The notes under the pieces: generated by a model
The model's input: only the letters and a program-made list of their open reading frames with translations
Told to the model about the DNA's origin: nothing
The model's database searches: none
Program-made: the position numbers and the translations under genes
From: Mesorhizobium ciceri biovar biserrulae WSM1271
GTDB taxonomy: Bacteria; Pseudomonadota; Alphaproteobacteria; Rhizobiales; Rhizobiaceae
Direction: 5' to 3'
NCBI RefSeq assembly: GCF_000185905.1
Contig: NC_014923.1
Coordinates: forward strand, 1,054,001 to 1,118,000
DNA: 64,000 nt
Shown here: positions 16,687 to 26,446 of the stretch, in pieces
Layout: the number at the start of each line of letters is the position of its first letter
Position numbering within the stretch: position 1 is the first letter of the stretch

Positions 16687-17112
16687 TCAGCCGAGCTTGG
16701 CGTCGAGCGATACGTTTATGGCGCCGAGCGCCTTCGAGACCGGGCAGCCGGCCTTGGCCTTTTCGGCCAATTCCTTGAACTTCGCCGCGTCGATGCCCGG
16801 GACCTTGCCGACCACTGTGAGGGCGCTTCCGGTGATCCCGGTGCCGGGAACCAGCGTCACCACGGCCTTGGCGTCGAGTTCGGTGGCCGGCGTGCCGTTC
16901 TCGGCCAGGAAATGCGAAAACTGCATGGCAAAGCAGCCGGCGTGCGCCGCCGCGATCAGCTCTTCAGGGTTGGTGCCGGATTTGCCGCTCTCGTCCTCGA
17001 AGCGCGCTTTGAACGAATAGGGCGTGCCCTTCAGGGTTCCGCTCTGGGTGTCGAGCGTGCCCGTGCCCTCTTTCAGATTGCCTTTCCAGACGGCGTTTGC
17101 GGTGCGGTCCAT
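16687..17112 (-). CDS. OsmC-family peroxiredoxin
   Basis: This 141-aa OsmC-type thiol peroxidase has both redox cysteines in context: AAAHAGCFAMQFSHFL and KAGCPVSKALGAINV. The start at 17112 (MDRTANAVWKG) follows AAGGAGGAA on the minus strand; an earlier in-frame codon exists but lacks similarity. It is related to ohr at 643 but belongs to the OsmC branch, with the longer SFKARFEDESGKSGTNPEELIAA region. Confidence 0.9.
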   Translation of the reverse strand: MDRTANAVWKGNLKEGTGTLDTQSGTLKGTPYSFKARFEDESGKSGTNPEELIAAAHAGCFAMQFSHFLAENGTPATELDAKAVVTLVPGTGITGSALTVVGKVPGIDAAKFKELAEKAKAGCPVSKALGAINVSLDAKLG

Positions 17113-17330
17113 GAATTCCTCCTTATTACAGCGGTGGCGCCGGCCAGGCGGCGTTCCTCCCAACTATAGCGCGGGCGCGAGGGAAGGCCACCGCGCTGTT
17201 TGCGCGCGCATGCAGCACCGGCGAGCCGCACCGAATTTTTTTGAAAAATGTACGTGCAAGAATGTCGACTTGCATCGGCCCCGACCGTCCTGCGGGCGGC
17301 CACGGATTCTCGTGGCGGATGGAGGTTCGC

Positions 17331-17552
17331 ATGAACAATCTGTTTTCTGCCCATTGGACAAGCACCTGCCGAACGGCCGATCCAGGGAAAAGCGACCCGC
17401 TGCATGTGCCGCCCTCCGGCTTCGGCCGGCTGCTTGCGGCAGTTGCAATCATCGGCGTTGCGGTCAGCCTTCTCGACCATGTCGCTGCCGGCAAGAACTC
17501 AACCGATACCGTGATCGCCTATGGTTCGTCACAGCAAGGGAGCTGGAAATGA
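17331..17552 (+). CDS. Small single-pass membrane protein coupled to the YCII gene
   Basis: The ORF encodes 73 aa from ATG 17331 with GGAGG five bases upstream. It has one hydrophobic helix (LLAAVAIIGVAVSLLDHVAA, about residues 34-53) with polar ends. Its TGA overlaps the start codon of the YCII-domain gene as ATGA. The strong ribosome-binding site and the coupling argue it is translated. No family is recognised. Confidence 0.55.
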   Translation: MNNLFSAHWTSTCRTADPGKSDPLHVPPSGFGRLLAAVAIIGVAVSLLDHVAAGKNSTDTVIAYGSSQQGSWK

Positions 17553-17905
17553 AATATGTCTGTCTGGTCTATGGCGAGGAAAACGACCTCCATGCCATGA
17601 CGCCGGAGCGTCTGGCCAAGCTCGATGCCGATTCGATGGCTCATGACCGGTCATTGGATCATCGTGGGGTGCTGATCGTCGCGCAGGCGCTGCAATCGGT
17701 GAAAACGTCGAAGACGGTGCGGCGACGCCAGGGCAAGCGGCTGATCACCGACGGCCCGTTCGCCGAAACCAAGGAGCAGTTGCTTGGCTTCGTCATGATC
17801 GAGGCCGACAATCTCGACCAGGCGCTGGAGATCGCCGGCGAGATCCCGCTGGCCGAAATCGGCACCATCGAGGTGCGGGCGATCTACGATGTGCCGGGGT
17901 CATAG
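17549..17905 (+). CDS. YCII-related (DGPF) domain protein
   Basis: This 118-aa protein of the YCII/DGPF family begins MKYVCLVYGEEND and carries the hallmark ITDGPFAETKEQLLGFVMIEADNLDQALEIA. Members are dimeric ferredoxin-like folds of uncertain role that often neighbour ECF sigma factors. No sigma gene is adjacent here. It is translated from an ATGA overlap with the small membrane protein gene. Confidence 0.88.
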   Translation: MKYVCLVYGEENDLHAMTPERLAKLDADSMAHDRSLDHRGVLIVAQALQSVKTSKTVRRRQGKRLITDGPFAETKEQLLGFVMIEADNLDQALEIAGEIPLAEIGTIEVRAIYDVPGS

Positions 17906-18046
17906 CCCCCGCCATGTGCTACAGCCACGCGGAAACCAAGGCGTTCGATTGAACGATCGTCCTTGTTCATTTCGTGCGCAAGCTTTGCGTGTTGAAGCAA
18001 TGCAAGAGTTCTCCTATCGTCGCCGGAATTCTTGGGGGATTTCGAC

Positions 18047-18574
18047 ATGCCTTTCCTGATTGCCGCACTTGGTGTGTTGGGAGCGGCGGCGTTCTGGTGG
18101 TACCGGATGAAGGCGATGAACGACGCGGCTCGCGAGGTTGCGGACGTTGTCGGGCGCGTGCAGGGCAACATCCGTCGCAAGAAGCTGCGCAAGCAGGCGG
18201 CTCTGTCGCCTCTGACGGCGATCGATGATCCGGTCGTAGCGGCGGCTACGCTGATCACATCAATCGTCTCCGAGGATGGGCCCATCCTGCCGCAGCGCGA
18301 GGCTGTCATCCGCGCGGTGATTTCCGAGATCGCCGACAAGAAGAAGACCGACGAGGCGGTGATCTACGCCAAATGGGCGGCGGCGCAGGTCGACGACACC
18401 ACCGTCGTCATCGACAAGCTGGCGCCGTTCCTGCGCGAACGCCTCGATGTCGCCGAGCGAAACGATCTGCTGCAGATGGTCAACCGCGCCGCCCAGGGCG
18501 GGGAAAAACGCCTCGAAATATCCGACCAGAGGATATTGCGGCTGCGGCAGAAGCTGGGTTTCGAGGTCAACTGA
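18047..18574 (+). CDS. TerB-like protein with N-terminal membrane anchor
   Basis: This 175-aa protein has an N-terminal hydrophobic helix (PFLIAALGVLGAAAFWWYRM, residues 2-21) followed by a basic linker and a helical TerB/DjlA-like region: DDPVVAAATLITSIVSEDGP, IRAVISEIADKK, ERNDLLQMVNRAA and SDQRILRLRQKLGFEV. TerB-like domains bind metal or act as scaffolds in membrane stress complexes. The start is ATG 18047. The end is ten bases from the convergent hydroxylase gene. Confidence 0.7.
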   Translation: MPFLIAALGVLGAAAFWWYRMKAMNDAAREVADVVGRVQGNIRRKKLRKQAALSPLTAIDDPVVAAATLITSIVSEDGPILPQREAVIRAVISEIADKKKTDEAVIYAKWAAAQVDDTTVVIDKLAPFLRERLDVAERNDLLQMVNRAAQGGEKRLEISDQRILRLRQKLGFEVN

Positions 18575-18584
18575 GCGATAGCGC

Positions 18585-19847
18585 TCAGATCGCCTCGCCC
18601 TTCAACAATCGCGGCGTGCTGGCGGACAACCCCGACGCCTGCCGTATAAAAAAGTCCTTCAGGCGCGGCATGCGTTCGACAAGGCCGAGGCCGATGTCGC
18701 GGACGGTTCGCAGCGGGCCGATATCGTTGGAAAACAGCCGGTTCAGCGCGTCCGTGGTGATGCCCATCTGCACCGTGTCGAAGCGGCGCCATTGCTGGTA
18801 GCGTTCGAGGACGTCGAGCGCGCCGATGTCCTGGCCGAGCCGGTCGGCCTCGACGATCACCTCAGCCAAAGCCGCGACATCCTTGAAGCCGAGATTGAGG
18901 CCCTGGCCGGCGATAGGGTGGATGCCGTGGGCGGCGTCACCCGCGAGCGCGATGCGGGGTGCTATGAAGGCACGCGCAATGGTCAAGCCGAGTGGCCAGG
19001 CGCGCGGCTTGTCGGCGACGCGGATTTCGCCAAGCTTCAGGCCGAAACGCTGTTCGAGTTCGTGCTCGAAGACGAGATCGTCGCCTGTCACCAGCTTCTC
19101 TGCATCTTCCGCACGTTCGACCCAGACGATCGACGAGCGGTTGGTGCCGTCCTCGCCAGGCTTGAGCGGCAGCGTGGCGAAGGGTCCCGCCGGCAGGAAA
19201 TGCTCTTCGGCGCGGCCGTTGTGCGGGCGTTCATGCGCTACCGTGCAGACGATGCCGGACTGGCCATACTCCCACTTCACCGTCTTGATGCCGGCCATGT
19301 CGCGCAGCTTGGAGTTGACGCCGTCGGCGGCGACCAGCAGCCGCGCCTTCAGCGTCGCACCGTCGGCAAGGTGCACGGTGATGCCACTGCCGTTGGTCTC
19401 GAAACCCTGCACCGCGACGCCTTCGATGATATCGATGCCGAGCTTTTCGGCGCTGGCCCGCAAGGCGCCGTTCAGCACCTTGTTGGCGACCATATGCGCA
19501 AAGGGCTCGCCCGGCGCCACTTCGCCGCCGAAGGTCAGGAAGACCGGACGCACCGGATCGGCGGTGCGCGAATCGGTGATGATCATCTCAGTGATCGCCT
19601 GCGCCTGGGGTGCGATCTCGGCCCACACGCCGAGCTGGTCGAGCATGCGGCAGGCGGCAGCGGCAATGGCCGAGGCGCGGCCATCCCTTTGCCAGGCGCC
19701 AGCAGGTGCCGCATCGACGAGAGCGATGGCGAGGCCCGGTCGCGCCTGTTTCAGCGATACGGCGGCGGCCAGGCCGACATAGCCGGCGCCGGCGACCAGG
19801 ACATCGAGCCCGGATCTGTTTTTCGTGTCCGCCTTGCGTTCCATCAT
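18585..19847 (-). CDS. UbiH/UbiF/COQ6-family FAD-dependent hydroxylase (ubiquinone biosynthesis)
   Basis: This 420-aa flavin monooxygenase probably hydroxylates the ubiquinone ring. Motifs are the FAD-binding VLVAGAGYVGLAAAVSLKQ, the NAD(P)H/FAD DG motif ADGVNSKLRDMAG, and the GD motif ALAGDAAHGIHPIAGQGLNLGFKDVAAL. The Met-Met start at 19847 is preceded by AGGAGCGAAG. Rhizobia use a UbiL/UbiM/UbiH-type set with relaxed position specificity, so I do not assign the carbon that is hydroxylated. tesB is divergent. Confidence 0.88.
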   Translation of the reverse strand: MMERKADTKNRSGLDVLVAGAGYVGLAAAVSLKQARPGLAIALVDAAPAGAWQRDGRASAIAAAACRMLDQLGVWAEIAPQAQAITEMIITDSRTADPVRPVFLTFGGEVAPGEPFAHMVANKVLNGALRASAEKLGIDIIEGVAVQGFETNGSGITVHLADGATLKARLLVAADGVNSKLRDMAGIKTVKWEYGQSGIVCTVAHERPHNGRAEEHFLPAGPFATLPLKPGEDGTNRSSIVWVERAEDAEKLVTGDDLVFEHELEQRFGLKLGEIRVADKPRAWPLGLTIARAFIAPRIALAGDAAHGIHPIAGQGLNLGFKDVAALAEVIVEADRLGQDIGALDVLERYQQWRRFDTVQMGITTDALNRLFSNDIGPLRTVRDIGLGLVERMPRLKDFFIRQASGLSASTPRLLKGEAI

Positions 19848-19940
19848 CTTCGCTCCTGCGCCGGCCGGGTCTTGCGCCCTTGACTGCCTGTCCGTCCTGT
19901 CGGAAACCGCCATAACACTTCTGCGGCGAGGGCGCGAAAT

Positions 19941-20816
19941 ATGACGGCAGCCATGGACGAGCTTCTCGGCATTCTCGACCTCGAGAAGCTGGAACACAAT
20001 CTGTATCGTGGTCGCAGCCCGCTGCTCGACTGGCAGCGCGTGTTCGGCGGCCAGACCATCGCCCAGGCGCTGGTGGCGGCGCAGCGGACAGTGGATCCCG
20101 ATCGGTACGTGCATTCGCTGCACGGCTATTTCATGCGGCCCGGCGACACCAAGGTGCCGATCGTCTACGAGGTCGACCGCATTCGCGACGGCGGCTCCTT
20201 CACCACGCGGCGCGTGGTGGCGGTCCAGCACGGCCAGGCGATCTTTTCGCTCGAAGCCTCGTTCCAGCAGGATGAGGTCGGCCTGGAGCACCAGGTGCCG
20301 ATGCCGCAGGACGTTCCGGGGCCGGACACATTGCTGTCGCAACGCGAATTGCTGGGCAAATTCGGCGAGGCGGTGCCCGATGGCATCAAACGCTACTGGG
20401 AGCGCGACCGGCCGATCGAGATGAAGCCGGTGATGCTGAAGCATTACACCAGCCGCGAAAAGCTGGAGCCAAAGCAGAACATCTGGATCCGCACCACCGG
20501 TCCGGTGCCGGCGGACCGCGCCATCCAGGCAGCGGTGCTCGCCTATCTCTCCGACATGACGCTGCTCGACACATCGACCTTCGCGCATGGCCGCGCCATT
20601 TTCGATCGCGATATCCAGGCGGCGAGCCTCGACCACGCCATGTGGTTCCACCGCAGCCATGCGCTCGACGACTGGATGCTCTACACGCAGGACAGCCCGT
20701 CGACGCAGGGCTCGCGCGGCTTTACACGCGGCTCGCTGTTTGCCCGCGACGGTACGCTGATTGCCTCGGTTGCGCAGGAAGGGCTGATCCGGCTCAAGCG
20801 ATCGCCTGCAGAGTAG
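19941..20816 (+). CDS. tesB: Acyl-CoA thioesterase II
   Basis: TesB (291 aa) hydrolyses medium- to long-chain acyl-CoA. It is a double hotdog protein: the N-terminal hotdog contains RVFGGQTIAQALVAAQRTV and SLHGYFMRPGD, and the C-terminal one contains VLAYLSDMTLLDTSTFAHG and ends SVAQEGLIRLKR, with the Asp/Thr/Gln catalytic group of the family. ATG 19941 or 19953 could be the start. Confidence 0.94.
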   Translation: MTAAMDELLGILDLEKLEHNLYRGRSPLLDWQRVFGGQTIAQALVAAQRTVDPDRYVHSLHGYFMRPGDTKVPIVYEVDRIRDGGSFTTRRVVAVQHGQAIFSLEASFQQDEVGLEHQVPMPQDVPGPDTLLSQRELLGKFGEAVPDGIKRYWERDRPIEMKPVMLKHYTSREKLEPKQNIWIRTTGPVPADRAIQAAVLAYLSDMTLLDTSTFAHGRAIFDRDIQAASLDHAMWFHRSHALDDWMLYTQDSPSTQGSRGFTRGSLFARDGTLIASVAQEGLIRLKRSPAE

Positions 20817-20934
20817 GCATTTTTCAAAATTTGCCTAATTTTTAAGCAGGCGTATCGCCGCAGCTGTGGGCAGGTTGCGTCGGTGCACCCCCTAATCTCT
20901 TTGTTTACAGTGGGTTAACACCCTGCTTCGGCAC

Positions 20935-20951
20935 TTGGCACGGAGCTTGAA
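20935..20951 (+). promoter_or_regulatory. Candidate sigma-54 promoter for glnK-amtB
   Basis: TTGGCACGGAGCTTGAA matches the -24/-12 consensus TGGCACG-N4-TTGC with A in place of the final C. It lies 83 bases before glnK. NtrC-dependent glnK-amtB promoters are the rule in proteobacteria. A GGTGCACC palindrome at 20882-20889 resembles an NtrC half-site region upstream. Confidence 0.6.
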
Positions 20952-21027
20952 TCCTTGTGGGCACTCTCCGGCTCTTTGGGATCGGTGAAGGTGTACAAAC
21001 GCGGGGGACCGCAACAGCAAAGGGTGA

Positions 21028-21372
<345 letters not shown>

Positions 21373-21403
21373 GCGGCGATCACGTATTCCAATGGAGAGT
21401 TCA

Positions 21404-22759
21404 ATGAATATTCCTTCCACCTTGAAGACGACGGGACGAGCTGCCCTTTTGGGTTCGCTTGCTCTCGCAGCATTGGGCACGGTCGCCGCCTTCGCACAGG
21501 AAGCGGCACCGGCCGCAGCCGCGGCCGCGCCGGCTGCTGCCCCGACCCCGGTGCTCGACACCGGCAACACCGCCTGGATGCTGACCTCGACGGCGCTGGT
21601 GCTGATGATGACCATTCCGGGCCTTGCGCTGTTCTACGGCGGCATGGTGCGCAAGAAGAACGTGCTCGCCACCGTCATGCAGAGCTTCGCCATCACCTGC
21701 CTGGTGACGGTGCTGTGGTTCATGTTCGGCTATTCGCTGGCCTTCTCGGACGGCGGCGGCGTGAACAGCTATATCGGCGGCACCTCGAAGTTCTTCCATC
21801 ACGGCATCACCACGGCCTCGCTGTGGCTGCCGGGCGTCGCCAACATTCCTGAATTCGTGTTCTCGATGTTCCAGATGACGTTCGCCATCATCACGCCGGC
21901 GCTCATTGCCGGCGCCTTCGCCGAACGCATGAAGTTCTCGGCGCTGCTGATCTTCATGGCGTTGTGGCTGCTGGTCGTCTACGTGCCGATCGCGCATTGG
22001 GTCTGGGGTGGCGGCTTCCTCGGATCGGCGGGCGTGCTCGACTTTGCCGGCGGTACGGTCGTTCACATCAATGCCGGTGTCGCCGGTCTGGTCTGTGCGC
22101 TGGTTCTCGGCAAGCGCGAAGGCTATGGCACCACCAACATGGCGCCGCATAACCTGGTCTATTCGGTGATCGGCGCTTCGCTGCTGTGGGTTGGCTGGTT
22201 CGGCTTCAACGCCGGTTCGGAACTGGCAGCCGACGGTCTTGCCGGCGCTGCCATGCTCAACACCCAGGTTGCCACCGCGGCGGCGGCACTGGCCTGGATG
22301 TTCGCCGAATGGATCGTCGCCAAGAAGCCTTCCGTGCTCGGCATCATCTCGGGTGCGGTTGCCGGCCTGGTCGCAGTGACGCCGGCTTCCGGCTTCGTCA
22401 ACCCGACCGGTGCCTTCATCGTCGGCATCGTCGCAGGCGTCGTCTGCTACCTCTCGGCGGTCAAGGTCAAGCACATGTTCGGCTATGACGACTCGCTCGA
22501 CGCCTTCGGCGTGCATGGCGTCGGCGGTGTGGTCGGCGCTCTGCTCACCGGCGTGCTCGCCGACCCGGCGATCAACAGCCTCGGCGCAGGTGCTTCGCTC
22601 GGCAAGCAGATCTACGGCGTTGCCGTCACCATCGTGTGGACCGGCATTGCCACCTTCGTGCTCCTCTACATCGTCAAGGCGCTTGTCGGCCTGCGCCCGA
22701 CGACCCAGGAAGAGGTCGAAGGCCTCGACATCTCCCAGCATGGCGAAGTGGTGCCGTAA
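21404..22759 (+). CDS. amtB: Ammonium transporter AmtB
   Basis: This 451-aa trimeric ammonium channel has a signal-peptide-like N-terminus (AALLGSLALAALGTVAAFAQ) and an Ala/Pro-rich linker before eleven membrane helices. The paired pore histidines are in IAHWVWGGGFLG and DAFGVHGVGGVVGA. The cytoplasmic tail ends near GLRPTTQEEVEGLDISQHGE. ATG 21404 has GGAGAG seven bases upstream. It lies 31 bases after glnK in one operon. Confidence 0.96.
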   Translation: MNIPSTLKTTGRAALLGSLALAALGTVAAFAQEAAPAAAAAAPAAAPTPVLDTGNTAWMLTSTALVLMMTIPGLALFYGGMVRKKNVLATVMQSFAITCLVTVLWFMFGYSLAFSDGGGVNSYIGGTSKFFHHGITTASLWLPGVANIPEFVFSMFQMTFAIITPALIAGAFAERMKFSALLIFMALWLLVVYVPIAHWVWGGGFLGSAGVLDFAGGTVVHINAGVAGLVCALVLGKREGYGTTNMAPHNLVYSVIGASLLWVGWFGFNAGSELAADGLAGAAMLNTQVATAAAALAWMFAEWIVAKKPSVLGIISGAVAGLVAVTPASGFVNPTGAFIVGIVAGVVCYLSAVKVKHMFGYDDSLDAFGVHGVGGVVGALLTGVLADPAINSLGAGASLGKQIYGVAVTIVWTGIATFVLLYIVKALVGLRPTTQEEVEGLDISQHGEVVP

Positions 22760-22774
22760 GGCCAGCTTAGCCAA

Positions 22775-22806
22775 GGGGCCGGCGGAACCCTCCTCCCGCC
22801 GGCCCC
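22775..22806 (+). terminator. GC-rich hairpin after amtB
   Basis: GGGGCCGGCGG and CCGCCGGCCCC form an 11-bp stem 16 bases after the amtB stop. No T run follows, so it is a weak or Rho-assisted stop; a classic terminator lies 100 bases further on. Confidence 0.55.
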
Positions 22807-22816
22807 ATATCTCCAC

Positions 22817-22859
22817 GCAATTCCGAATGGAAAGCGCTGCACAGTTCTCCTGGAATTGC
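22817..22859. repeat. 43-bp palindromic repeat, copy 1
   Basis: The unit begins GCAATTCC and ends GGAATTGC, so its ends are inverted repeats. It shares its length and most bases with a second copy at 47090-47132. I recall such GGAATTGC-ended units as widespread between genes in rhizobia. Confidence 0.65.
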
Positions 22860-22905
22860 TTTGAAAGATCCCGTCGTGACGCTCCCGAAAGGAGTTCACG
22901 CATTG

Positions 22906-22937
22906 AGGCCCGGATCGCATCCGGGCCTCTTTTTTTG
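22906..22937 (+). terminator. Rho-independent terminator of the glnK-amtB operon
   Basis: AGGCCCGGAT and ATCCGGGCCT form a 10-bp stem with a short loop, followed by CTTTTTTT. The distance from amtB is about 150 bases. Confidence 0.85.
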
Positions 22938-23084
22938 GCAAGCCATTCCGGCAATGCCCGGCTTCACGCAATCACGTTCGCGTGATCATGTTTTTTGAGG
23001 AAACAACGACCGCTCTGGTTCCGAACCGTGGGGACGATCGTCGTTCTGACGCTCGTGCCAAACAACAGGGAAGGAAACCATCTC

Positions 23085-23360
23085 ATGAACCTCAAGAACA
23101 TCTGTCTCGGAGCGCTTGCTCTTTCCATGATCGGCGGCGTGGCATTTGCCGGTGCTCTGGACGAGCCCGACAACATGGCGCCGTTCTTCACGGATTCCGG
23201 CATGAAAACCATGAAGCCGATGGCGGACTTCAAGACAGCTTTCATGGCCATGCCGATGGAAAAGCAGGAAGCGATGAAGAAGGAATGCCAGGATGCGGCG
23301 ATGAGCAAGCCGCATGCGGAATTCTGCGCCAATGTGCAGGCGCTCGGCGGCGCCAACTGA
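23085..23360 (+). CDS. Small exported protein, 91 aa
   Basis: The product begins with a signal peptide (MNLKNICLGALALSMIGGVAFA). The mature part of about 68 aa is Met-rich (FTDSGMKTMKPMADFKTAFMAMPMEKQEAMKKEC) and has two cysteines, KKECQDAA and AEFCANV, that may form a disulfide. AAGGAAACC precedes the ATG. No family is recognised; the Met-rich surface might suggest metal contact, but that is speculation. It is followed by a hairpin terminator. Confidence 0.72.
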   Translation: MNLKNICLGALALSMIGGVAFAGALDEPDNMAPFFTDSGMKTMKPMADFKTAFMAMPMEKQEAMKKECQDAAMSKPHAEFCANVQALGGAN

Positions 23361-23402
23361 TTTGCCGCGATCGGGCCGAGACCCGATCTCCGTTCAGACG
23401 AC

Positions 23403-23433
23403 CAATGGCGGGCCGGCAGCCCGCCATTGTTTC
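23403..23433 (+). terminator. Hairpin terminator after the 91-aa gene
   Basis: CAATGGCGGGC and GCCCGCCATTG form an 11-bp stem over five bases, followed by TTTC. Confidence 0.65.
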
Positions 23434-23524
23434 ATTCGATGGAGCTCCATCGGTCCGTCGTCCATCATTGCCTCATACGGCTCAACCGGCGGTAATGAGG
23501 TTTGAGCGTCTCAACCTCTTATAG

Positions 23525-23540
23525 TTAATGCGCCCTTAAC
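23525..23540 (+). promoter_or_regulatory. CtrA box upstream of ftsK
   Basis: TTAATGCGCCCTTAAC is a perfect match to the CtrA consensus TTAA-N7-TTAAC. It ends 79 bases before the ftsK start codon. ftsK is a cell-cycle gene and CtrA controls division genes in alphaproteobacteria, so regulation is plausible. Confidence 0.65.
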
Positions 23541-23619
23541 CTTCCCACCGATAGTCTGAGACCCGAATCTGCCGGAGTGCGCCACGCACCCGGCGAGTCC
23601 ACGACAGACGGGGAAGAGC

Positions 23620-26295
23620 ATGCGTTCAGGGGCTTCAGCACCGCTCGCGCTGGCCGATACGGGGCACGGCATCCAGGCGTTCGCGCGGCGTCAGGTCGGG
23701 CGGCTGGTTGGCGTCGGCCTGTTCGCGCTGGCCGCCTTTGGCGTTGCCAGCCTTGCCACCTGGAATGTCGCCGATCCGAGTTTTTCCCACGCGACGAACA
23801 ACACCGTCACCAACGCCATGGGCTATGCGGGTGCCGTGTTCTCCGACCTCGCCATGCAGTTCTTCGGCCTCGCCGCCGTCGCCGCCCTGGTTCCGACGGT
23901 CATCTGGGGCTTCCTGCTGTTTTCCGCGCGCGGCGTCGACAGGCTGCCCAAGCGCGGGTTGTCCTGGTTCGGCTTCGCGCTGCTGGCCGCGGCGATGGTC
24001 GGCTGCGTGGTGCCGCCCAAGACCTGGCCGCTGCCCACCGGCCTCGGCGGCGTGTTCGGCGACATGGTGCTGAAGATCCCCGGTGTCGTCATCGGCGGCT
24101 ATCCGACCGGGCTGATCGCCAGCATCATCGCCATCCTGCTTTCGGCGCCCGCACTGTGGCTCTTTGCCCATGGCTCGGCGCTGATCGGACGCAAGAACGG
24201 CTTTGCGGTGATGGAGGACGAGCCCGCCGTCGATCCGCGCGAGGACGACCTTTTGTTCGACAATGACGAGGACGAAGGCGACGAGGGCATCCTGGCGCTC
24301 GGCGCCATCACCCATTGGTGGCTGTCGCTGCGCGCGTGGATGCACCGCCGCGCCGTGCGCCGCAGGCAAGAGCGGGACGAGTACGAGCCGGAGATGGAGC
24401 AGCGCTCCACCGCCTGGCGCCGCGCCGCCGAACGGGTCGAATCGGCCGAGTTCGCCGAGCAGCGGATGAGCCAGGATGGCCGCGCCCGCGTCGAGCCGGA
24501 ATTCTTCGCCGCCATGGTCAATGACCGCAGCGCCTCGCTCGACCCCGACGATGCCGATATCTTCGACGACCGCTTCGACAATGCGGGCGAGGATGCCGAT
24601 TTCGACGATGAGCCTGTCGTGCAACGCCGCGGCGCGCCGACCGCCAAGGTACAGCCGTTCCGTTCCGATGCCGCCACGCGCGTCGAGGCGCCGGCGGCGC
24701 GCCCCGTGCCAGGCGCCCGTGTGCAGCGCGAGGCGCAGACATCGCTGATCGGCTCTGAAAAATTTGAAATGCCGTCGCTGCACTTCCTCTCCGAGCCGAA
24801 GAACGTGGTGCGCGACGCCAGCCTGTCCAAGGACGCGCTGGAACAGAATGCTCGCCTGCTCGAAGGCGTGCTGGAGGATTTCGGCGTCAAGGGCGAGATC
24901 ATCGCCGTCCGTCCGGGTCCGGTCGTCACGCTCTATGAGCTCGAACCGGCGCCCGGCATCAAATCGTCGCGCGTCATCGGCCTGTCCGACGACATCGCCC
25001 GCTCGATGAGCGCCATCGCCTGCCGCGTCGCGGTGGTGCCCGGCCGCAACGCCATCGGCATCGAACTGCCGAACGCCAAGCGCGAAACCGTCTATCTCAG
25101 GGAGATCCTGGCCAGCCGCGATTTCGAGACGACGAAGGCCAAGCTGGCACTGGCGCTGGGCAAGACCATCAATGGCGAGGCGGTCATCGTCGACATCGCC
25201 AAGATGCCGCACGTGCTGGTCGCCGGCACCACCGGCTCGGGCAAGTCGGTCGCCATCAACACCATGATCCTGTCGCTGCTCTACCGGCTGACGCCGCAGG
25301 ATTGCCGGCTGATCATGATCGATCCGAAGATGCTGGAACTCTCGGTCTATGACGGCATCCCGCATCTGCTGACGCCCGTCGTCACCGATCCGAAGAAGGC
25401 GGTGGTGGCGCTGAAATGGACCGTGCGCGAGATGGAGGACCGCTACCGCAAGATGTCCAAGGTCGGCGTGCGCAACATCGACGGCTTCAACGCCCGCGTC
25501 AGCCAGGCGGACAAGAAGGGTGAGAAGATCTCGCGCACCGTTCAGACCGGCTTCGACCGCCAGACCGGCGAGGCGATCTACGAGACCGAGAACCTCGATC
25601 TCGAGCCGATGCCCTATATCGTCGTCATCATCGACGAGATGGCCGACCTGATGATGGTCGCCGGCAAGGACATCGAAGGTGCCGTGCAGCGCCTGGCTCA
25701 GATGGCGCGCGCCGCCGGCATCCATGTCATCATGGCAACGCAGCGGCCGTCGGTCGACGTCATCACCGGCACCATCAAGGCCAATTTCCCGACCCGCATC
25801 TCCTTCCAGGTGACGTCGAAGATCGACAGCCGCACCATTCTGGGCGAGCAGGGCGCCGAGCAGCTGCTCGGCATGGGCGACATGCTCTACATGGCCGGCG
25901 GCGGCCGTATCCAGCGCGTGCACGGCCCGTTCGTCGCCGATGAAGAGGTCGAGAAGATCGTCGCGCATCTGAAGCTGCAGGGCGTGCCGGAGTATCTCGA
26001 CGCCATCACCGAGGATGATGGCGAGGATGACGACGAGCCGTCAGGCAAGGGTGGAGCGAGCGGCGGTGGCGGCAACAGCAATTTCGAGGATTCCGACGAT
26101 CCTTACGATCAGGCGGTCTCCGTGGTGCTGCGCGATGGCAAGGCCTCGACCAGCTATATCCAGCGCCGGCTGGGCATCGGCTATAACCGCGCTGCCTCGA
26201 TCATCGAGAAGATGGAGAAGGAAGGTATCGTCGGCCCGGCCAACCATGCCGGCAAGCGCGAGATCCTGGTGCCGACCGAAGAGGACAAGTTCTGA
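23620..26295 (+). CDS. ftsK: DNA translocase FtsK
   Basis: FtsK (891 aa) coordinates septation with chromosome segregation. The N-terminal 200 residues hold about four membrane helices. A variable, acidic and charged linker follows (about 205-380). The alpha and beta motor domains come next, with Walker [15 protein letters not shown] near residue 536 and Walker [15 protein letters not shown]. The C-terminal gamma winged helix, which reads KOPS sites, is [27 protein letters not shown]. An acidic/Gly-rich spacer ([22 protein letters not shown]) separates the motor from gamma. Confidence 0.97.
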   Translation: MRSGASAPLALADTGHGIQAFARRQVGRLVGVGLFALAAFGVASLATWNVADPSFSHATNNTVTNAMGYAGAVFSDLAMQFFGLAAVAALVPTVIWGFLLFSARGVDRLPKRGLSWFGFALLAAAMVGCVVPPKTWPLPTGLGGVFGDMVLKIPGVVIGGYPTGLIASIIAILLSAPALWLFAHGSALIGRKNGFAVMEDEPAVDPREDDLLFDNDEDEGDEGILALGAITHWWLSLRAWMHRRAVRRRQERDEYEPEMEQRSTAWRRAAERVESAEFAEQRMSQDGRARVEPEFFAAMVNDRSASLDPDDADIFDDRFDNAGEDADFDDEPVVQRRGAPTAKVQPFRSDAATRVEAPAARPVPGARVQREAQTSLIGSEKFEMPSLHFLSEPKNVVRDASLSKDALEQNARLLEGVLEDFGVKGEIIAVRPGPVVTLYELEPAPGIKSSRVIGLSDDIARSMSAIACRVAVVPGRNAIGIELPNAKRETVYLREILASRDFETTKAKLALALGKTINGEAVIVDIAKMPHVLVAGTTGSGKSVAINTMILSLLYRLTPQDCRLIMIDPKMLELSVYDGIPHLLTPVVTDPKKAVVALKWTVREMEDRYRKMSKVGVRNIDGFNARVSQADKKGEKISRTVQTGFDRQTGEAIYETENLDLEPMPYIVVIIDEMADLMMVAGKDIEGAVQRLAQMARAAGIHVIMATQRPSVDVITGTIKANFPTRISFQVTSKIDSRTILGEQGAEQLLGMGDMLYMAGGGRIQRVHGPFVADEEVEKIVAHLKLQGVPEYLDAITEDDGEDDDEPSGKGGASGGGGNSNFEDSDDPYDQAVSVVLRDGKASTSYIQRRLGIGYNRAASIIEKMEKEGIVGPANHAGKREILVPTEEDKF

Positions 26296-26446
26296 CCAGA
26301 AAGCCTGACCCTTGCGACATCCCGGTCCGGCAACCTTGAACCTTTCAAGGCGTTGAAGCGACGGAGGGACGCCCGACCCGCCAAATTTCAGCCCAACTGG
26401 GGGTCCAAGCACAGAACAACTCAGGAATCAGACGAGAGTGACCGAC

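Noticed and set aside
23635..25968. 777-codon minus-strand open frame antisense to ftsK
   Set aside because: The composition is biased and unstructured; ftsK on the plus strand is unambiguous.
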